The translations under genes were made by a program, and so were the position numbers. From positions 99,193 through 163,192 of the forward strand of contig KV918930.1 in assembly GCA_002049455.2 (NCBI GenBank): a stretch of 64,000 nucleotides of DNA. The letters run 5' to 3'. A model generated the notes under the pieces. The model made no database searches, was not told the origin of the DNA, and saw only the letters and a program-made list of their open reading frames with translations. Positions 10,603 through 20,510 of this stretch are shown here, one piece after another (within the stretch, counting starts at the first letter, position 1; the number at the start of each line of letters is the position of its first letter). Source of the DNA: Porphyra umbilicalis. Lineage: Eukaryota > Rhodophyta > Bangiophyceae > Bangiales > Bangiaceae.

Positions 10603-12572
10603 CGCCGGCGTCGTGCAACGCCTACGGGCGGGGCCGTCACCCCGCCGCGCAGCGCACCTGCGCGCGGCCGACAAGGCGCACGGGCGGGTGGATGGGATCG
10701 ACCTCCGCGCCACGGGGCGCCTCTAACCGTGCCGTGAGATGGCGTTTGAAACCGCCGACGTGCCGCCGCAACAGAAGCCGGCGCGTAGGCACGATCACCC
10801 GCGGGTCATCGCGGGCGCGTCGAACCCCGGAAGTCGCTGCACGCGGTCGCCGCGCGCAACTCGGGGCGGTGGGGGGGGGCAGGGGGACAGGCGCCGTCTG
10901 GGCCCTGTGACCCTTGTGGCAGGACAGTCCTTCTCAGCCGCGTAACTCTATTCGCTTTTAGCGTCATCGCGACCCTTCCAATGCTGACACGCCCTCAGAT
11001 CCCTGAGGACACGAATGCAGACTGCCGCCTCTGAAACGGAGATCAAGTCCTGTTATCTAAGTATATGTGTGCATCACTACACTTTGAGAGCACCCTGTCC
11101 TAAAGGCCAGGGAATATCACATACGGGAAGCATACAGTTGTCGGAAACTCATGACAGTGTTTGGAATGTCTGATCGAAGAGATACATGTGACAGCATACG
11201 CTTGAAAGCGCGTCGTGTTCATGATACTACCACTCCCCCTCGCCACCCTCGCCAGCTCCCTCGCCCCTCGCCACCTTCCCCTCCCAATGCCACCTCTCTC
11301 CCAGCGCCACCACTCCCTCCGAGCTCTAACTACCTCCGCCCTTGCCATCCCCCCCGCTCCCCTCACCCAGTCCCTGCTTCACCAGATGCTCACAGCGTCA
11401 TAGGACGTCGGCTCCAGGAACTGAGCCATCACAGAGTCATACAGTCGACTGATCATGCAAAACACATACAAGGCCAGGGACAAACACAGCGGAGAAAAGT
11501 TAGATAAAAGGGACGAAGACGAAGACCAGCTGCAGCGTCGGCTGAACTCGCAATACAAAAGAAGCGAGTCACCACCGCACCTCACTATATACACCACAAG
11601 ATACTCGCCAAAAAGCCAAGCCTTCACACGCACCGCCACTCCGCGCGGTCTACAAGCACCTCACGCAGAGCCACGCCACTGGGGTCACCAGCAAGTCACG
11701 CACGCACAGCACAGCGAAGGCCTGTGCGCGCAGCCATCACGGCATGATGCCTGACCCCGCCCTTGACAGAGGCGGAGGTCTTTGCCGCAAGCCGCTCTTC
11801 CTGATGGCGAGCAACACCGTCGGCTGCACGGATGCGCCTCCCCGCACTGTGAACTGACAGCGACTGACAGGGACACCGCGTCACACAGGTTCTGAGAGGG
11901 GGGTCCGCCGTCCAGGGATAGCTCGAAATCAACAACCGGTGACATAGCCCCCATCACGCAGTAAAGTAGCACACCTCCTCCACGAACAGCATCAGCTGTG
12001 GATGATCCTGTGTCTCTCACTAGCCAGTGCACTGGCGCTTGCTGTCCCAGCAGGAGCTTAAAAGACATTATTGCCCTGACCGAGCTATGTCTGCGCGACA
12101 TTGGGAACATACAATATGGTGCTGATCTGGCCACGAAATGTCTTCAGCCGGGCTCAAGACATAGTTGCGCAAAAAATCTGAGAATCGATCGCTCAGGATA
12201 AAGCTTCCTGTGCTGTGTGGCCACAGCGGTCTTTACCGACCGGTATTTGGAGTGGGTCGGATGACCCAGATAGCCACAAATGGGTTCCAAATGTGGTTAG
12301 CGGCTGCTACGTGGCACGAAACGTGTCCCCGACCCACGCTACCGACCCACATTGGACATGCCCACGCCCTGTATAGGCCAGCGAAGCACAAGACGCTCGA
12401 GCTCGACGCTCGTCGAGTCGGCGTGGTCAGTTACACCCTCGCCCCTTGAGCGCGCCCCCCGCTGGGCGTCGTCTGGAACCTCATGCTCCAGTGGTGGAGT
12501 CGACGATGCTGTAGACCAACAGAAAAAGACTGCACCAGGTTCATTTGCAAAACACACCCCACAGGCAACTGC

Positions 12573-14878
12573 CTATAGCTCCTCTTTGTCCACACCCGCG
12601 GCGTACAGCTTCGTAAAAACAGGCCCAGCCACGTCCTCCACCTCGCGCTTGTGCATCTTGATGTCGTCAATGTCAACATCCTCAACGTTCAGTCCCGACA
12701 GCCACGAGTCGGCTTCATCGACCGCCTCCTTAATGTTCCTCGAGTCGACGCGGCTGAGCTTATCCTTGTACGTGCTGGCCAGCTGCACGCGAAGTCCCGA
12801 CAGGTAGTTGTCCAAATCGGTCTTGGCGTTGAGCTTCTTGGACACCTCCGCGTCCTCGTCTGCAAATGAGTCGGCCTCCGTGACCATCTTCTTGATCTGC
12901 TCCTCCGTCAGCTTGCCGGTGCTGTCCTCGATGGTGATCGTCTCTTTCTTCTGGGACGACTTTTCCAAGGCCGTCACCGTCAGGATGCCGTTCTCGTCAA
13001 TCTCAAACGTGACCTCAATCTCCGGGACGCCTTTGGGCGCCGGAGGGATGCCAGTCAAGTCAAATTTGCCAAGCAGATGACAGTCCTTGACCAGCTTGCG
13101 CTCGCCCTCGTACACGACTACGGCAAGCGTATGCTGGTTGTTGGAGGTGGTCGTGTAGGTCTGCGTGCGCTTGGTCGGGATGACCGTGTTGCGCTTAACA
13201 AGCACGCTCATGACGCCGCCAATGGTCTCAATGCCCATGGACAGGGGGGTGACGTCCAGTAGAACTGGGGTCCTCATGCTCGTGTCGCCCGACAGCACCG
13301 CCGCCTGAACCGTGGCGCCGTATGCAATGGCCTCATCGGGGTTGATGTCCAGGTGCAGCTCTTTGCCACCAAAGAACTCCTTGACGAGCGCCTGCACCTT
13401 TGGAATGCGCGTGGAGCCGCCGACCATGACGATCTCATCAACCTCCTTAGTCGACAGGCCCGCGTCCTTGAGCACCTTCGCGACTGGCTTGAGCGTCTTC
13501 TTGAAGAGGTCTGCATTGAGCTCCTCAAAGCGCGCGCGAGTGAGCGTCTCCGACAGGTCCTGGCCGTCGACCAGCGCCTCAATTTCTATGCGCACCTGCG
13601 TCTGCGTAGATAGCTGGCGCTTAGCCTTCTCGGCCTCACGCCGGAGCTTGCCCATCGCCTTCTTGTCCTTGACCGCGTCCTTGTCGTACTTGCGCTTGAA
13701 CAGCTTAGCAAAGAACTCCATCAGGCGCTGGTCGAAATCCTCACCACCCAGGTGAGTGTCGCCGCTGGTGGCGAGAACCTCGAAGACGCCGTTGTCAATG
13801 GTCAGCAGCGTCACATCAAAGGTGCCACCACCGAGGTCGAAGACAAGGATGTTCTGCTTGGAAGAAAGATGTTGAGGAAACGACAAGAGCACGATCGGAA
13901 GAGAGAGCCAAGTTCCGTCCAGCTCAAAAAAGAACATGTCAAACGCCTGATCAAGGACCAAGACGAGCAGTGTTACCCGTCGATACCGAGCCTGGGAACC
14001 AACCTCGGACGTACCCCACGTTCCGAGCCCCCGTCCCACTTGGTCGGGTCTAGTCGACCAAGTGCACCCTCCGTTCGAGCTCGTCTAGACCACCGCCCCA
14101 GGGGCCAGCGCTCATATTGTCCCACGGCTCATACCTTCTCGCCCTGCTTATCCAGGCCATAGGCCAATGCTGCTGCCGTCGGCTCGTTGATGATGCGCAG
14201 CACGTCCAGGCCCGCAATGACGCCGGCGTCCTTCGTCGCCGACCGCTGCGCATCGCTGAAGTAGGCAGGCACGGTGATGACCGCGCGGCTGACGCGCTTG
14301 CCGAGGTAGTCCTCGGCGGTCTTCTTCAGTCTGGTCAGGACCATAGCAGAGATCTCTTCGGGCGTGTACATCCTAGACGCCCCGTTGACGGACACCTCAA
14401 CCTGCGGCTTATTATCCTTATCGATAATCGCGTAAGGCAGCATCTTGCGGTCCTTGCCGACGGTGGGCTCGTCGAACCGGCGGCCGATGAAACGCTTCAC
14501 GTCAAAGACTGTGTTGGACGGGTTCATCGGCGCCTGGTTTTTGGCCGCATCCCCGATCAGCCGATCGTTTGAGTTGCTCGAGAAGGCCACGTACGATGGG
14601 GTGATGCGGTTGCCTTGGTCATTGGCAATGATCGTGACCTCCCCATTTTCGACAACGCCGACGCACGAGTAGGTCGTGCCGAGGTCGATGCCAATGACGG
14701 GGCCCTTGTCCTCCTCGTCGAGGTCAACCTCCGTCTCACCCCTTGCGCGCAACACGAGCGTCGTCATCGCCAGGGCGGCGGCGGCAGCGACGACTGCGGC
14801 GGCGGCGATCCGCCGCAGCTTCCGGCCACCGCTAGGGCGGCGGCTGCGCCGCAACACCACGGACCCATCCCTCGACAT
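12573..14878 (-). CDS. BiP: ER-luminal Hsp70 chaperone BiP, two exons (14878-14135, 13853-12573)
   Basis: The two exons give 674 residues, normal for BiP. Residues 1-23 are basic and 24-43 hydrophobic, a signal peptide. ATPase motifs are GIDLGTTYS (63-71), [11 protein letters not shown] (252-262) and [14 protein letters not shown] (389-402). The linker and substrate-binding domain follow ([14 protein letters not shown], then [11 protein letters not shown]). The C-terminus is DKEEL, whose last four residues KEEL are a KDEL-type ER-retrieval variant. The protein folds secretory clients in the ER lumen and works with J-proteins and Sil1/Grp170-type exchange factors. The exon junction gives [13 protein letters not shown], matching the family. 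There is no damage, and the GC3-rich codon use resembles that of the left-hand genes. No ER-stress element (CCAAT-N9-CCACG) was seen upstream. It is surrounded by repeats and has no obvious partner gene. Confidence 0.95.
13854..14134 (-). other. Phase-0 GT-AG intron of BiP, 281 bp
   Basis: On the minus strand the donor reads GAGAAG|GTATGAG and the acceptor region is pyrimidine-rich before CAG|AACATC. A second AG three bases earlier would add one Gln. The chosen CAG gives the family-typical GEKNILVF. Both choices keep the frame. Confidence 0.85.
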
Positions 14879-15382
14879 GGCGAAGGAGAGGCAGCCGTCA
14901 GGTCAGGAAAGCGCCCGATGCACGGCGAGCGAGATAGTGGGGGCAAGAGGTGGGTGGGGAGAGTAACGAAGTGGGATGGGCCGCTGACGACAGTGACCAC
15001 GTCGCCGAAGGCAGGGAATCAGCGCCCATGGATCGCATGCGCCACAGGCCGTTCGCGTGCACGTCGCACTGGCGCCGTCTCGGCTAGATGAGGGCCGCTG
15101 ACTTGTGACGGGCAGCCGCCCAAATCGGCTAGCGAGGCGGAGCCAGTTGGTGTCAGCAAGGCAGACGCTCCCAAATCCGGGCTGCGTTATCGCGCCACTT
15201 GCAGAGCTGGATTGACAAGAAGTCACAGGTAGCCCCCCGCGGGCGGGTGGGCTAGTAGGGAAGGTGCTGTCAACTTGCTAATGGAACTGTTCCGGGGCGA
15301 CGTGCGTTCAGAGCATTTGTGCCGGGTGTACTGAGAATTCTCATGAACTGCGGCTGTGAACATTCCTGAGCTGGAAGAGGTA

Positions 15383-15513
15383 CAGTGCGTTCTCGTTATA
15401 AGAGACAGCTGATTCGGCTCAATATGAAGAAAAAGTGGCCCACACGGACTGGAATGGAAGACTCGCGACCCATATTCTTTTGTAAACGATTCTCTTATAA
15501 CGAGAACGCACTG
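15383..15513 (+). mobile_element. 131-bp MITE, TA-target type, copy 1
   Basis: It begins CAGTGCGTTC and ends with the inverse, with a perfect 23-bp terminal inverted repeat, and is flanked by TA on both sides (15381-15382, 15514-15515). There is no coding capacity. CAGT termini plus a TA target are typical of the pogo/Tigger branch of Tc1/mariner, so an unseen transposase presumably moves it. It is almost identical to the copy at 16969-17099 in opposite orientation (one mismatch by eye). Confidence 0.9.
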
Positions 15514-16107
15514 TACAAGCATGGATTGAAAAAAAACGTAATTCTTACATTGCCAAATGATTCATGAACGAAGTGATCAACACAACATTGCATTTTTTAA
15601 TTCATCACCGTCGGCAATGCATTGTCTGACGCGCATTGTGTCTTGTAGCGAATGCGGCGGCACCAGCCCTGGCGTGTCGTCAACGCTGCCGCCGCCGACC
15701 AAGGCCGCCATCGCGGACCGGGTAGCCGCTCACAGCCCCCGGCCGCTCGGCGATGCGGTGGGGAGGAAATGGGGGGGCTAAGGCTCACGGTGGCTCGCAG
15801 CAGAGACGCCAGCCGGTGGCGCCACCCCATGCCACCTGCCTCCCGTCGAGTTCAGAACGCCCCTCATCACGGAAGCGTTGGCGGAGGCGACAGCAGGAGA
15901 CGGACACCACCAGAACACTAGCGGTGGAGGATGAAAGGAGGGGCGAGGGCGGGATGGGTTGCACTGGGCGTGATGGAAGTAGTAGAGCTGGTGCGCAAGA
16001 CAGCTCGTCCGGTCGCGCTTGCCCAGCCGTCGGAAGCGGAGGCCTCCGAAGCAAATTAGAATATGCATTTTGAATGCATGCGACCGAGTATGATTAATTC
16101 ATAACTA

Positions 16108-16428
16108 GTGCCCGTCGGCCGGCTAGCGCCTGTAGGGTGCTCGGGAATTCTTGACGGGGCCCTACCCATAGGATGTCACAGGTGTACCCGTGTCGAAGTG
16201 ACGTGTACACCGCCGCGCCCCTAATACCCGAAGACTGCTAGCACCTCCGTCGTGAGCCTGCAGAAACATGGAGCAACGGATGTTCTTCATGCACAGAGCA
16301 CCATGAATGCGATTTTCTTTATGGCAGGAGTGCCCGTAGGCTGGCTAGCGCCTGAAGTGTTCTCCAGAATCAAGTCTTGGGGCCCCGTCCAGAAGATGTA
16401 ATCGGTGTCCCCGCGATGAAGCGACGTG
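16108..16428. repeat. Two degenerate ~100-bp direct repeats, 222 bp apart
   Basis: Units at 16108-16205 and 16330-16428 share GTGCCCGT, GGCTAGCGCCTG, GGGGCCC, a G-G-T-G-T block and a terminal GACGTG, with many substitutions between. Origin unknown; possibly remains of an old duplication. Confidence 0.45.
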
Positions 16429-16570
16429 AGCATCTCCATGCTGTACCTTCTGCACTCCCGTTCATATTCAAATGCCGCGACTGCGCTATCATCCACGCTT
16501 CGCACTCAATCTCTTCTACCGCTCCAACACCATTCTACTCCATCCCACCTTGCCCGAGAGGGCCCGGTCC

Positions 16571-16966
16571 TGTGGTATTAATAACGTTGGTGCAATTACC
16601 AGTGTACTGAGACTGACCGTAGCCAAGCAATAAAGCGAGTTCTATCGCCGTCGCGGCGAGGAAGAAAGACCTTTTGTTGAAGGGCATCCGATGGGGAGTC
16701 AAGTGGTGCCCACGACGGTGACCCTGGACCCATGGTGATTTAATATAAACGAGGGCACTGGTCGATCGACCTTCCGATCACAAGCGATCGTAATGAGTGC
16801 CGGCAGACAGATAAGACAGGCAAGCAAACAAACAACAAAAAATAAACAATGCGGAAGTAACCACCCAAAGGGCGTGCCACAGGCCAACTCTTACGATACA
16901 TGGGCTTTGGCCCGTCCAAGGGGCTACTTGTGGCCAATTGCCAATTGGGAGCAGAGATACTCTACA
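16571..16966 (-). repeat. LTR of element 0, 396 bp
   Basis: It starts TGTGGTATTA and ends CTCTACA on the plus strand, so it is TG...CA in both readings. It matches the LTRs at 18976, 28961, 53775 and 63608 over its length. It contains the shared 12-bp palindrome GGTCGATCGACC. Confidence 0.9.
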
Positions 16967-16968
16967 TA

Positions 16969-17099
16969 CAGTGCGTTCTCGTTATAAGAGAATCGTTTAC
17001 AAAAGAATATGGGTCGCGAGTCTTCCTTTCCAGTCCGTGTGGGCCACTTTTTCTTCATATTGAGCCGAATCAGCTGTCTCTTATAACGAGAACGCACTG
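16969..17099 (-). mobile_element. 131-bp MITE, TA-target type, copy 2
   Basis: It is the inverse of the 15383-15513 element with one internal mismatch and the same 23-bp terminal inverted repeats, flanked by TA (16967-16968 and 17100-17101). It sits 2 bp outside the element 0 LTR. The undisturbed equivalent in element 1 (19370-19371) has a single TA, showing the empty target. Confidence 0.92.
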
Positions 17100-17439
17100 T
17101 ACCTCCAACGCAAGATTCGAACCGTCCCCGTGAGATCCGAGGATGGTGAAACCCGATTGGGCGATCGCGGCCTCTTACGGGCCCGCGCGAGCGTATCCGT
17201 CCAGGCGGCGGGAGACGTGGGGGGGCGCCGCCCAGTCCCGATCGGGGGGAGGTGGCGGTTCGCCGGCGCCGGTCGCGACCGTCCGGCCACGCACGCGCGT
17301 GCGTGTGTGGTGAGCAGCTTGCGCTGCCGGTCAGATCGACGGCTACGCGTAAGAGCGCCCGCGCAGGCGGTTATGCGTCGGGGTGTGGGCCAGGCGGCCG
17401 GGTGCCGGGTGAAGAGCGTCGGGGTTAAGACCCGTCGGT

Positions 17440-17740
17440 GTGCGGGTGCGTTGTGCAGCACGTGCTGTGGTGACCGTCGTCGGTGCCGGGTGGCGCCTAC
17501 TTCGTCGGGGTTTGACTACCCCTGCGACAAGGCGAAAGCCAGGACGTGGGTCCGTGTTGCCGAGGGTGGGGGGGGGGTCCGTACCCTGAGACCGGTCACC
17601 GCCGTGTCGTGTGCGGGTCCGCGTTGTGCAGCACGTGCTGGGTGACCGTCGTAGATGCCGGGTGGCGCCTACTTCGTCGGGGTTTGACTACCCCGGCGAC
17701 AAGGCGAATGCCGGGACGCGGGTCCGTGTTTGTCGGCGCG
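17440..17740. repeat. ~173-bp tandem duplication between LTR and antisense ORF
   Basis: GTGCAGCACGTGCTG recurs at 17453 and 17626, each followed by a GGTGGCGCCTACTTCGTCGG block and a GACTACCCC stretch. Element 1 has related units near 19725 and 19895. These lie upstream of the antisense ORF and may be leader or promoter sequence of that transcript. Confidence 0.6.
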
Positions 17741-18310
17741 GGTCCATCCCGTGTCTTCGTGCTCGTGCACAGGTTGAGGCCCAACGGCATTGCTTGAGTG
17801 GGGGTGCTCTACCGCGATGTGGCAAGCCGCGAGGTTACGGACCCGGTGAGTGTGGGCGAGGGGTTGGGGGAGGGGGGCGGCGCGCCCGGCGGCGGAGCTC
17901 AAGGGCGGCAAGTCGGCAAGGGCGGCAAGGCCGGTGGCTTCGCGCAAGGGCGGCAGGTCGGCAAGGGCGGCAAGCCAGGTGGCGGCGCGCAAGGGCGGCA
18001 AGGCCGGCAAGGCCGGCGGCGAGGGCGACGAGCCGGTTGGCGCCGGTGGCCAGCCCGGCAGCTAAGCGCGGCGGCGGCAAGGGCGGCAAGGCAGGAGAGC
18101 CCGGCGGCGGGGGCGACGACGACAAGGGCGGTGAGGCCGGCAACGCTAGTGGTTTGCCTTGCGGCGCGTGCGGGTTGGCGGGCGGCGCGGCGGCAACTGC
18201 CGGCGGCGCGGGCGATTTGCCTTGCGGCGCGCCGACGACGGCCGGAGGCGCGAGCTATTTGCCTTGCGGCTACGTACGGGGGAGAGAAGGGTTCGCACGC
18301 GGGTACCAGC

Positions 18311-18975
18311 ATGGCGGACAAGGCAGCGATGGCGGTTGACGGTGGCAACGCCAACGGCGAGGCGCCCGTGGCTCACGCCGTGGAGGGTGACGGACCCGAT
18401 GTTGAACGGTCCACCGACCCGGAGATGCTTCGTCAGTTTAGGCCTAGCGGCATGTTCTATGCCCATGTTGGCCTAACCGGGGTGATTGACAGGGTTCCGG
18501 TCATCGCTGACCAAGGTCTGTATGACATTTGCATTCGCAACCGCGCTCGCGCGCACACTCGGCGTCTTCACGCGCCGTACGAGGCCCTGCCGGGATTCGT
18601 CGACGTGTTGGCCGAGAACGGCTCGCCCAGCCATGCTGATGACCGCGTGGCCGAGGTCCACGGGGATCCGTTCTTTGGGAACCCGGGGCCACATCGCCGT
18701 ATATACGAGGTCATGTCGTTTTGCAACGAAGTTATCCGGTACCAAGTGCCCTTGCACCCTTTCATTCGTTTGGTGTACACCAACGCCTTGTTGTTTCTCG
18801 TTCGGGGACCGAGACCTTCGAGACGGCAGCCAACTAGTTTCGCCGCCTGTTGCAGAACAAGCCGAAGGCCGTCTTGCTCGGGCTCTCGGTGGCCACGGAC
18901 CTCGCGATCCCGGTTGGCCACGAGGCCGGTTTGGCGGAGTACCTGGACCAGCTTACGCTGGTGGTGGCGGAGGAG
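18311..18975 (+). pseudogene. Element 0 antisense ORF, left part (broken)
   Basis: It starts MADKAAMAVDGG, the same N-terminus as the element 1 and 2 antisense ORFs. It keeps NRARAHTRR, GDRVAEVHGDPFFGN-like and QVPLHPF blocks with conservative changes. A frameshift near 18803 and an in-frame TAG near 18835 break it. The frame then runs to ...VVAEE at 18975, exactly where element 1 was inserted. The rest resumes after 29359. Function unknown; see the element 1 copy. Confidence 0.8.
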
Positions 18976-19369
18976 TGTGGTATCAACAACGTTAGTTCAA
19001 TTACCAGTGTACTGATACCGACCATAGCCAAGCAATAAAGCGAGTTCTATCGCCGTCGCGGCAAGGAAGAACGACCTTTTGTTGAAGGACATCCGATGGG
19101 GAGCCGGGTGGGGCCCACAACGGCGACCCCGGACCCAAGGTGATTTAATACAAACAACGGCACTGGTCGATCGACCATCCGATCAAGCGATCGTAATGAG
19201 TGCCGGCAGACAGATAAGACAGGCAAGCAAACAAACAATAAAAAAGAAACAATGCGGAAGTAACCCACCAAAGGGCTTGCCACAAGCCGAGTCACACAAA
19301 TCCGTGGATTCAGCCAGTCAAGGGGGCTACTCGTGGCTAATTGCCAATTGGGAGCAGAGATATGCTACA
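18976..19369 (-). repeat. 3' LTR of element 1
   Basis: Plus-strand TGTGGTATCA...GCTACA, 394 bp. The sequence abutting it on the sense strand is TTGGAGGTA, only a weak polypurine tract. Confidence 0.92.
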
Positions 19370-20155
19370 TACCTCCAACGCGATATTCGAACCGTCCCGG
19401 TGAGATCCGAGGATGGTGAAACCCGATTGGGCGATCGCGGCCTCTTACGGGCCCGCGCGGGCGCAACCGCCCAGGCGGCGGGAGCCGTGGGGGGCGGGCC
19501 GCCCAGTCCCGATTGGGGGGAGGTGGCGGTTCGCCGTTGTCGGTCGCGACCGTCCGGCCACGCACGCGTTGGCGTGGGTGGCGGGCAGCTGACGCTGCGG
19601 GTCCGACCGGCGCTTGCGCGTTCGCGCGCCCGCGCAGGCGAGTCGGCGTCGGCGTGGGCGTGGGGGCCAGGCGGCCGGTTGACGGGCGACGAGCGTCGAG
19701 GTTAAGACCCGTTGATGCGCAGGTGCGTCATGCAACACGTGTTGGGGCGACCGTCGTCGGCGCCGAGTGGCGCCTCCTTCGGCGGGGTTTTGACTACCCC
19801 TACGACACGGCGAAAGCCGGGACGCGGGCCCGTGTTTCCGAGAGTGGGGGTGGGGTTCACACCTCAAGGCCGGTTACCACCGAGGCGTGCGCGCGGTGCC
19901 GCACTGGCTGGGTGGTCGTCGTCGTGCCGGCAGGCGCCGCCCTCGTCGGGGTGCTGACTCCCTTGGCGACGGGGCGAAAGCCGGGGTGCGGGTCCGCGTT
20001 GTGTCGGCACAGGGCCATCCCGTGTCTTCGTGCTCACGCACAGGTCGCGGCCCAACGGCAAGGTTGAGTAGGGGTGCGCCGCCGCGAGGTGGCACACCGC
20101 GAGGTGGTGGACCCGGTGAGTGTGGGTCTGCGCTGGGTGGGGGGGGCGGCGCGCA

Positions 20156-20490
20156 CGGCGGCAAGCGCGGCAAGCCCGGCGGCGACGGCAGCCAGGGCGG
20201 CAAGCGCTGCGTCGGCGGCAAGCGCGGCAAGCCCGGCGGCGACGGCGGCAAGGGCGGCAAGCGCTGCGGCGACGGCAAGCGCGGCAAGCCCGGCGGCGAC
20301 GGCGGCAAGGGCGGCAAGCGCTGCGGCGACGGCAAGCGCGGCAAGCCCGGCGGCGACGGCGGCAAGGGCGGCAAGCGCTGCGTCGGCGACGGCAAGCGCG
20401 GCAAGCCCGGCGGCGACGGCGGCAAGAGCGGCAAGCGCTGCGTCGGCGACGGCAAGCGGGGCAAGCCCGGCGGCGACAGCCAGGGTAAAC
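20156..20490 (+). repeat. 57/60-bp minisatellite encoding Gly/Lys repeats
   Basis: About five units of GGCAAGCCCGGCGGCGAC type with 57- and 60-bp variants (the extra TCG adds Val). It is in frame with the antisense ORF, where each unit reads GKPGGDGGKGGKRCGDGKR or a variant. The equivalent tract in element 2 (62641-62860) is shorter and carries a stop, and in element 0 it is diverged. It is therefore probably leader sequence rather than essential protein. Confidence 0.85.
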
Positions 20491-20510
20491 ACCCCCGAAC
20501 TGCCAACGCT

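Larger units (their letters stand above)
9138..12572. other. Intergenic stretch with simple repeats
   Basis: No supported gene. It contains a 15-base G run at 9234-9248, a 26-bp perfect-looking tandem duplication (10043-10094), a GCC/GGC palindrome (10573-10602) and a pyrimidine-rich stretch (about 11225-11390). The 10400-10930 part is very CpG-rich. Frames here are overlapping shadows without domain signatures. Confidence 0.55.
14879..16570. other. Intergenic stretch upstream of BiP
   Basis: It presumably holds the BiP promoter just above 14878, but no heat-shock or ER-stress element is obvious. It contains one 131-bp MITE (15383-15513) and a degenerate direct repeat (16108-16205 and 16330-16428). 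No coding region is supported. Confidence 0.55.

Noticed and set aside
12240-12350. Inverted GTGGGTCGG/CCGACCCAC as a transposon end
   Set aside because: Only nine bases pair, no target duplication or second copy was seen, and the internal sequence has no features.
17798-19015. A single 405-codon plus-strand gene
   Set aside because: Only 18311 to about 18800 is homologous to the antisense ORF; the rest is repeat-rich leader, a frameshifted tail and the LTR of element 1.
19370-19440. tRNA-like B box (TTCGAA) just inside the gypsy 3' LTR
   Set aside because: The flanking bases do not form a T-stem and no A box lies at the right distance.
20156-20490. CRISPR-like array
   Set aside because: Units are contiguous without spacers, code for a Gly/Lys repeat, and the genome is eukaryotic.
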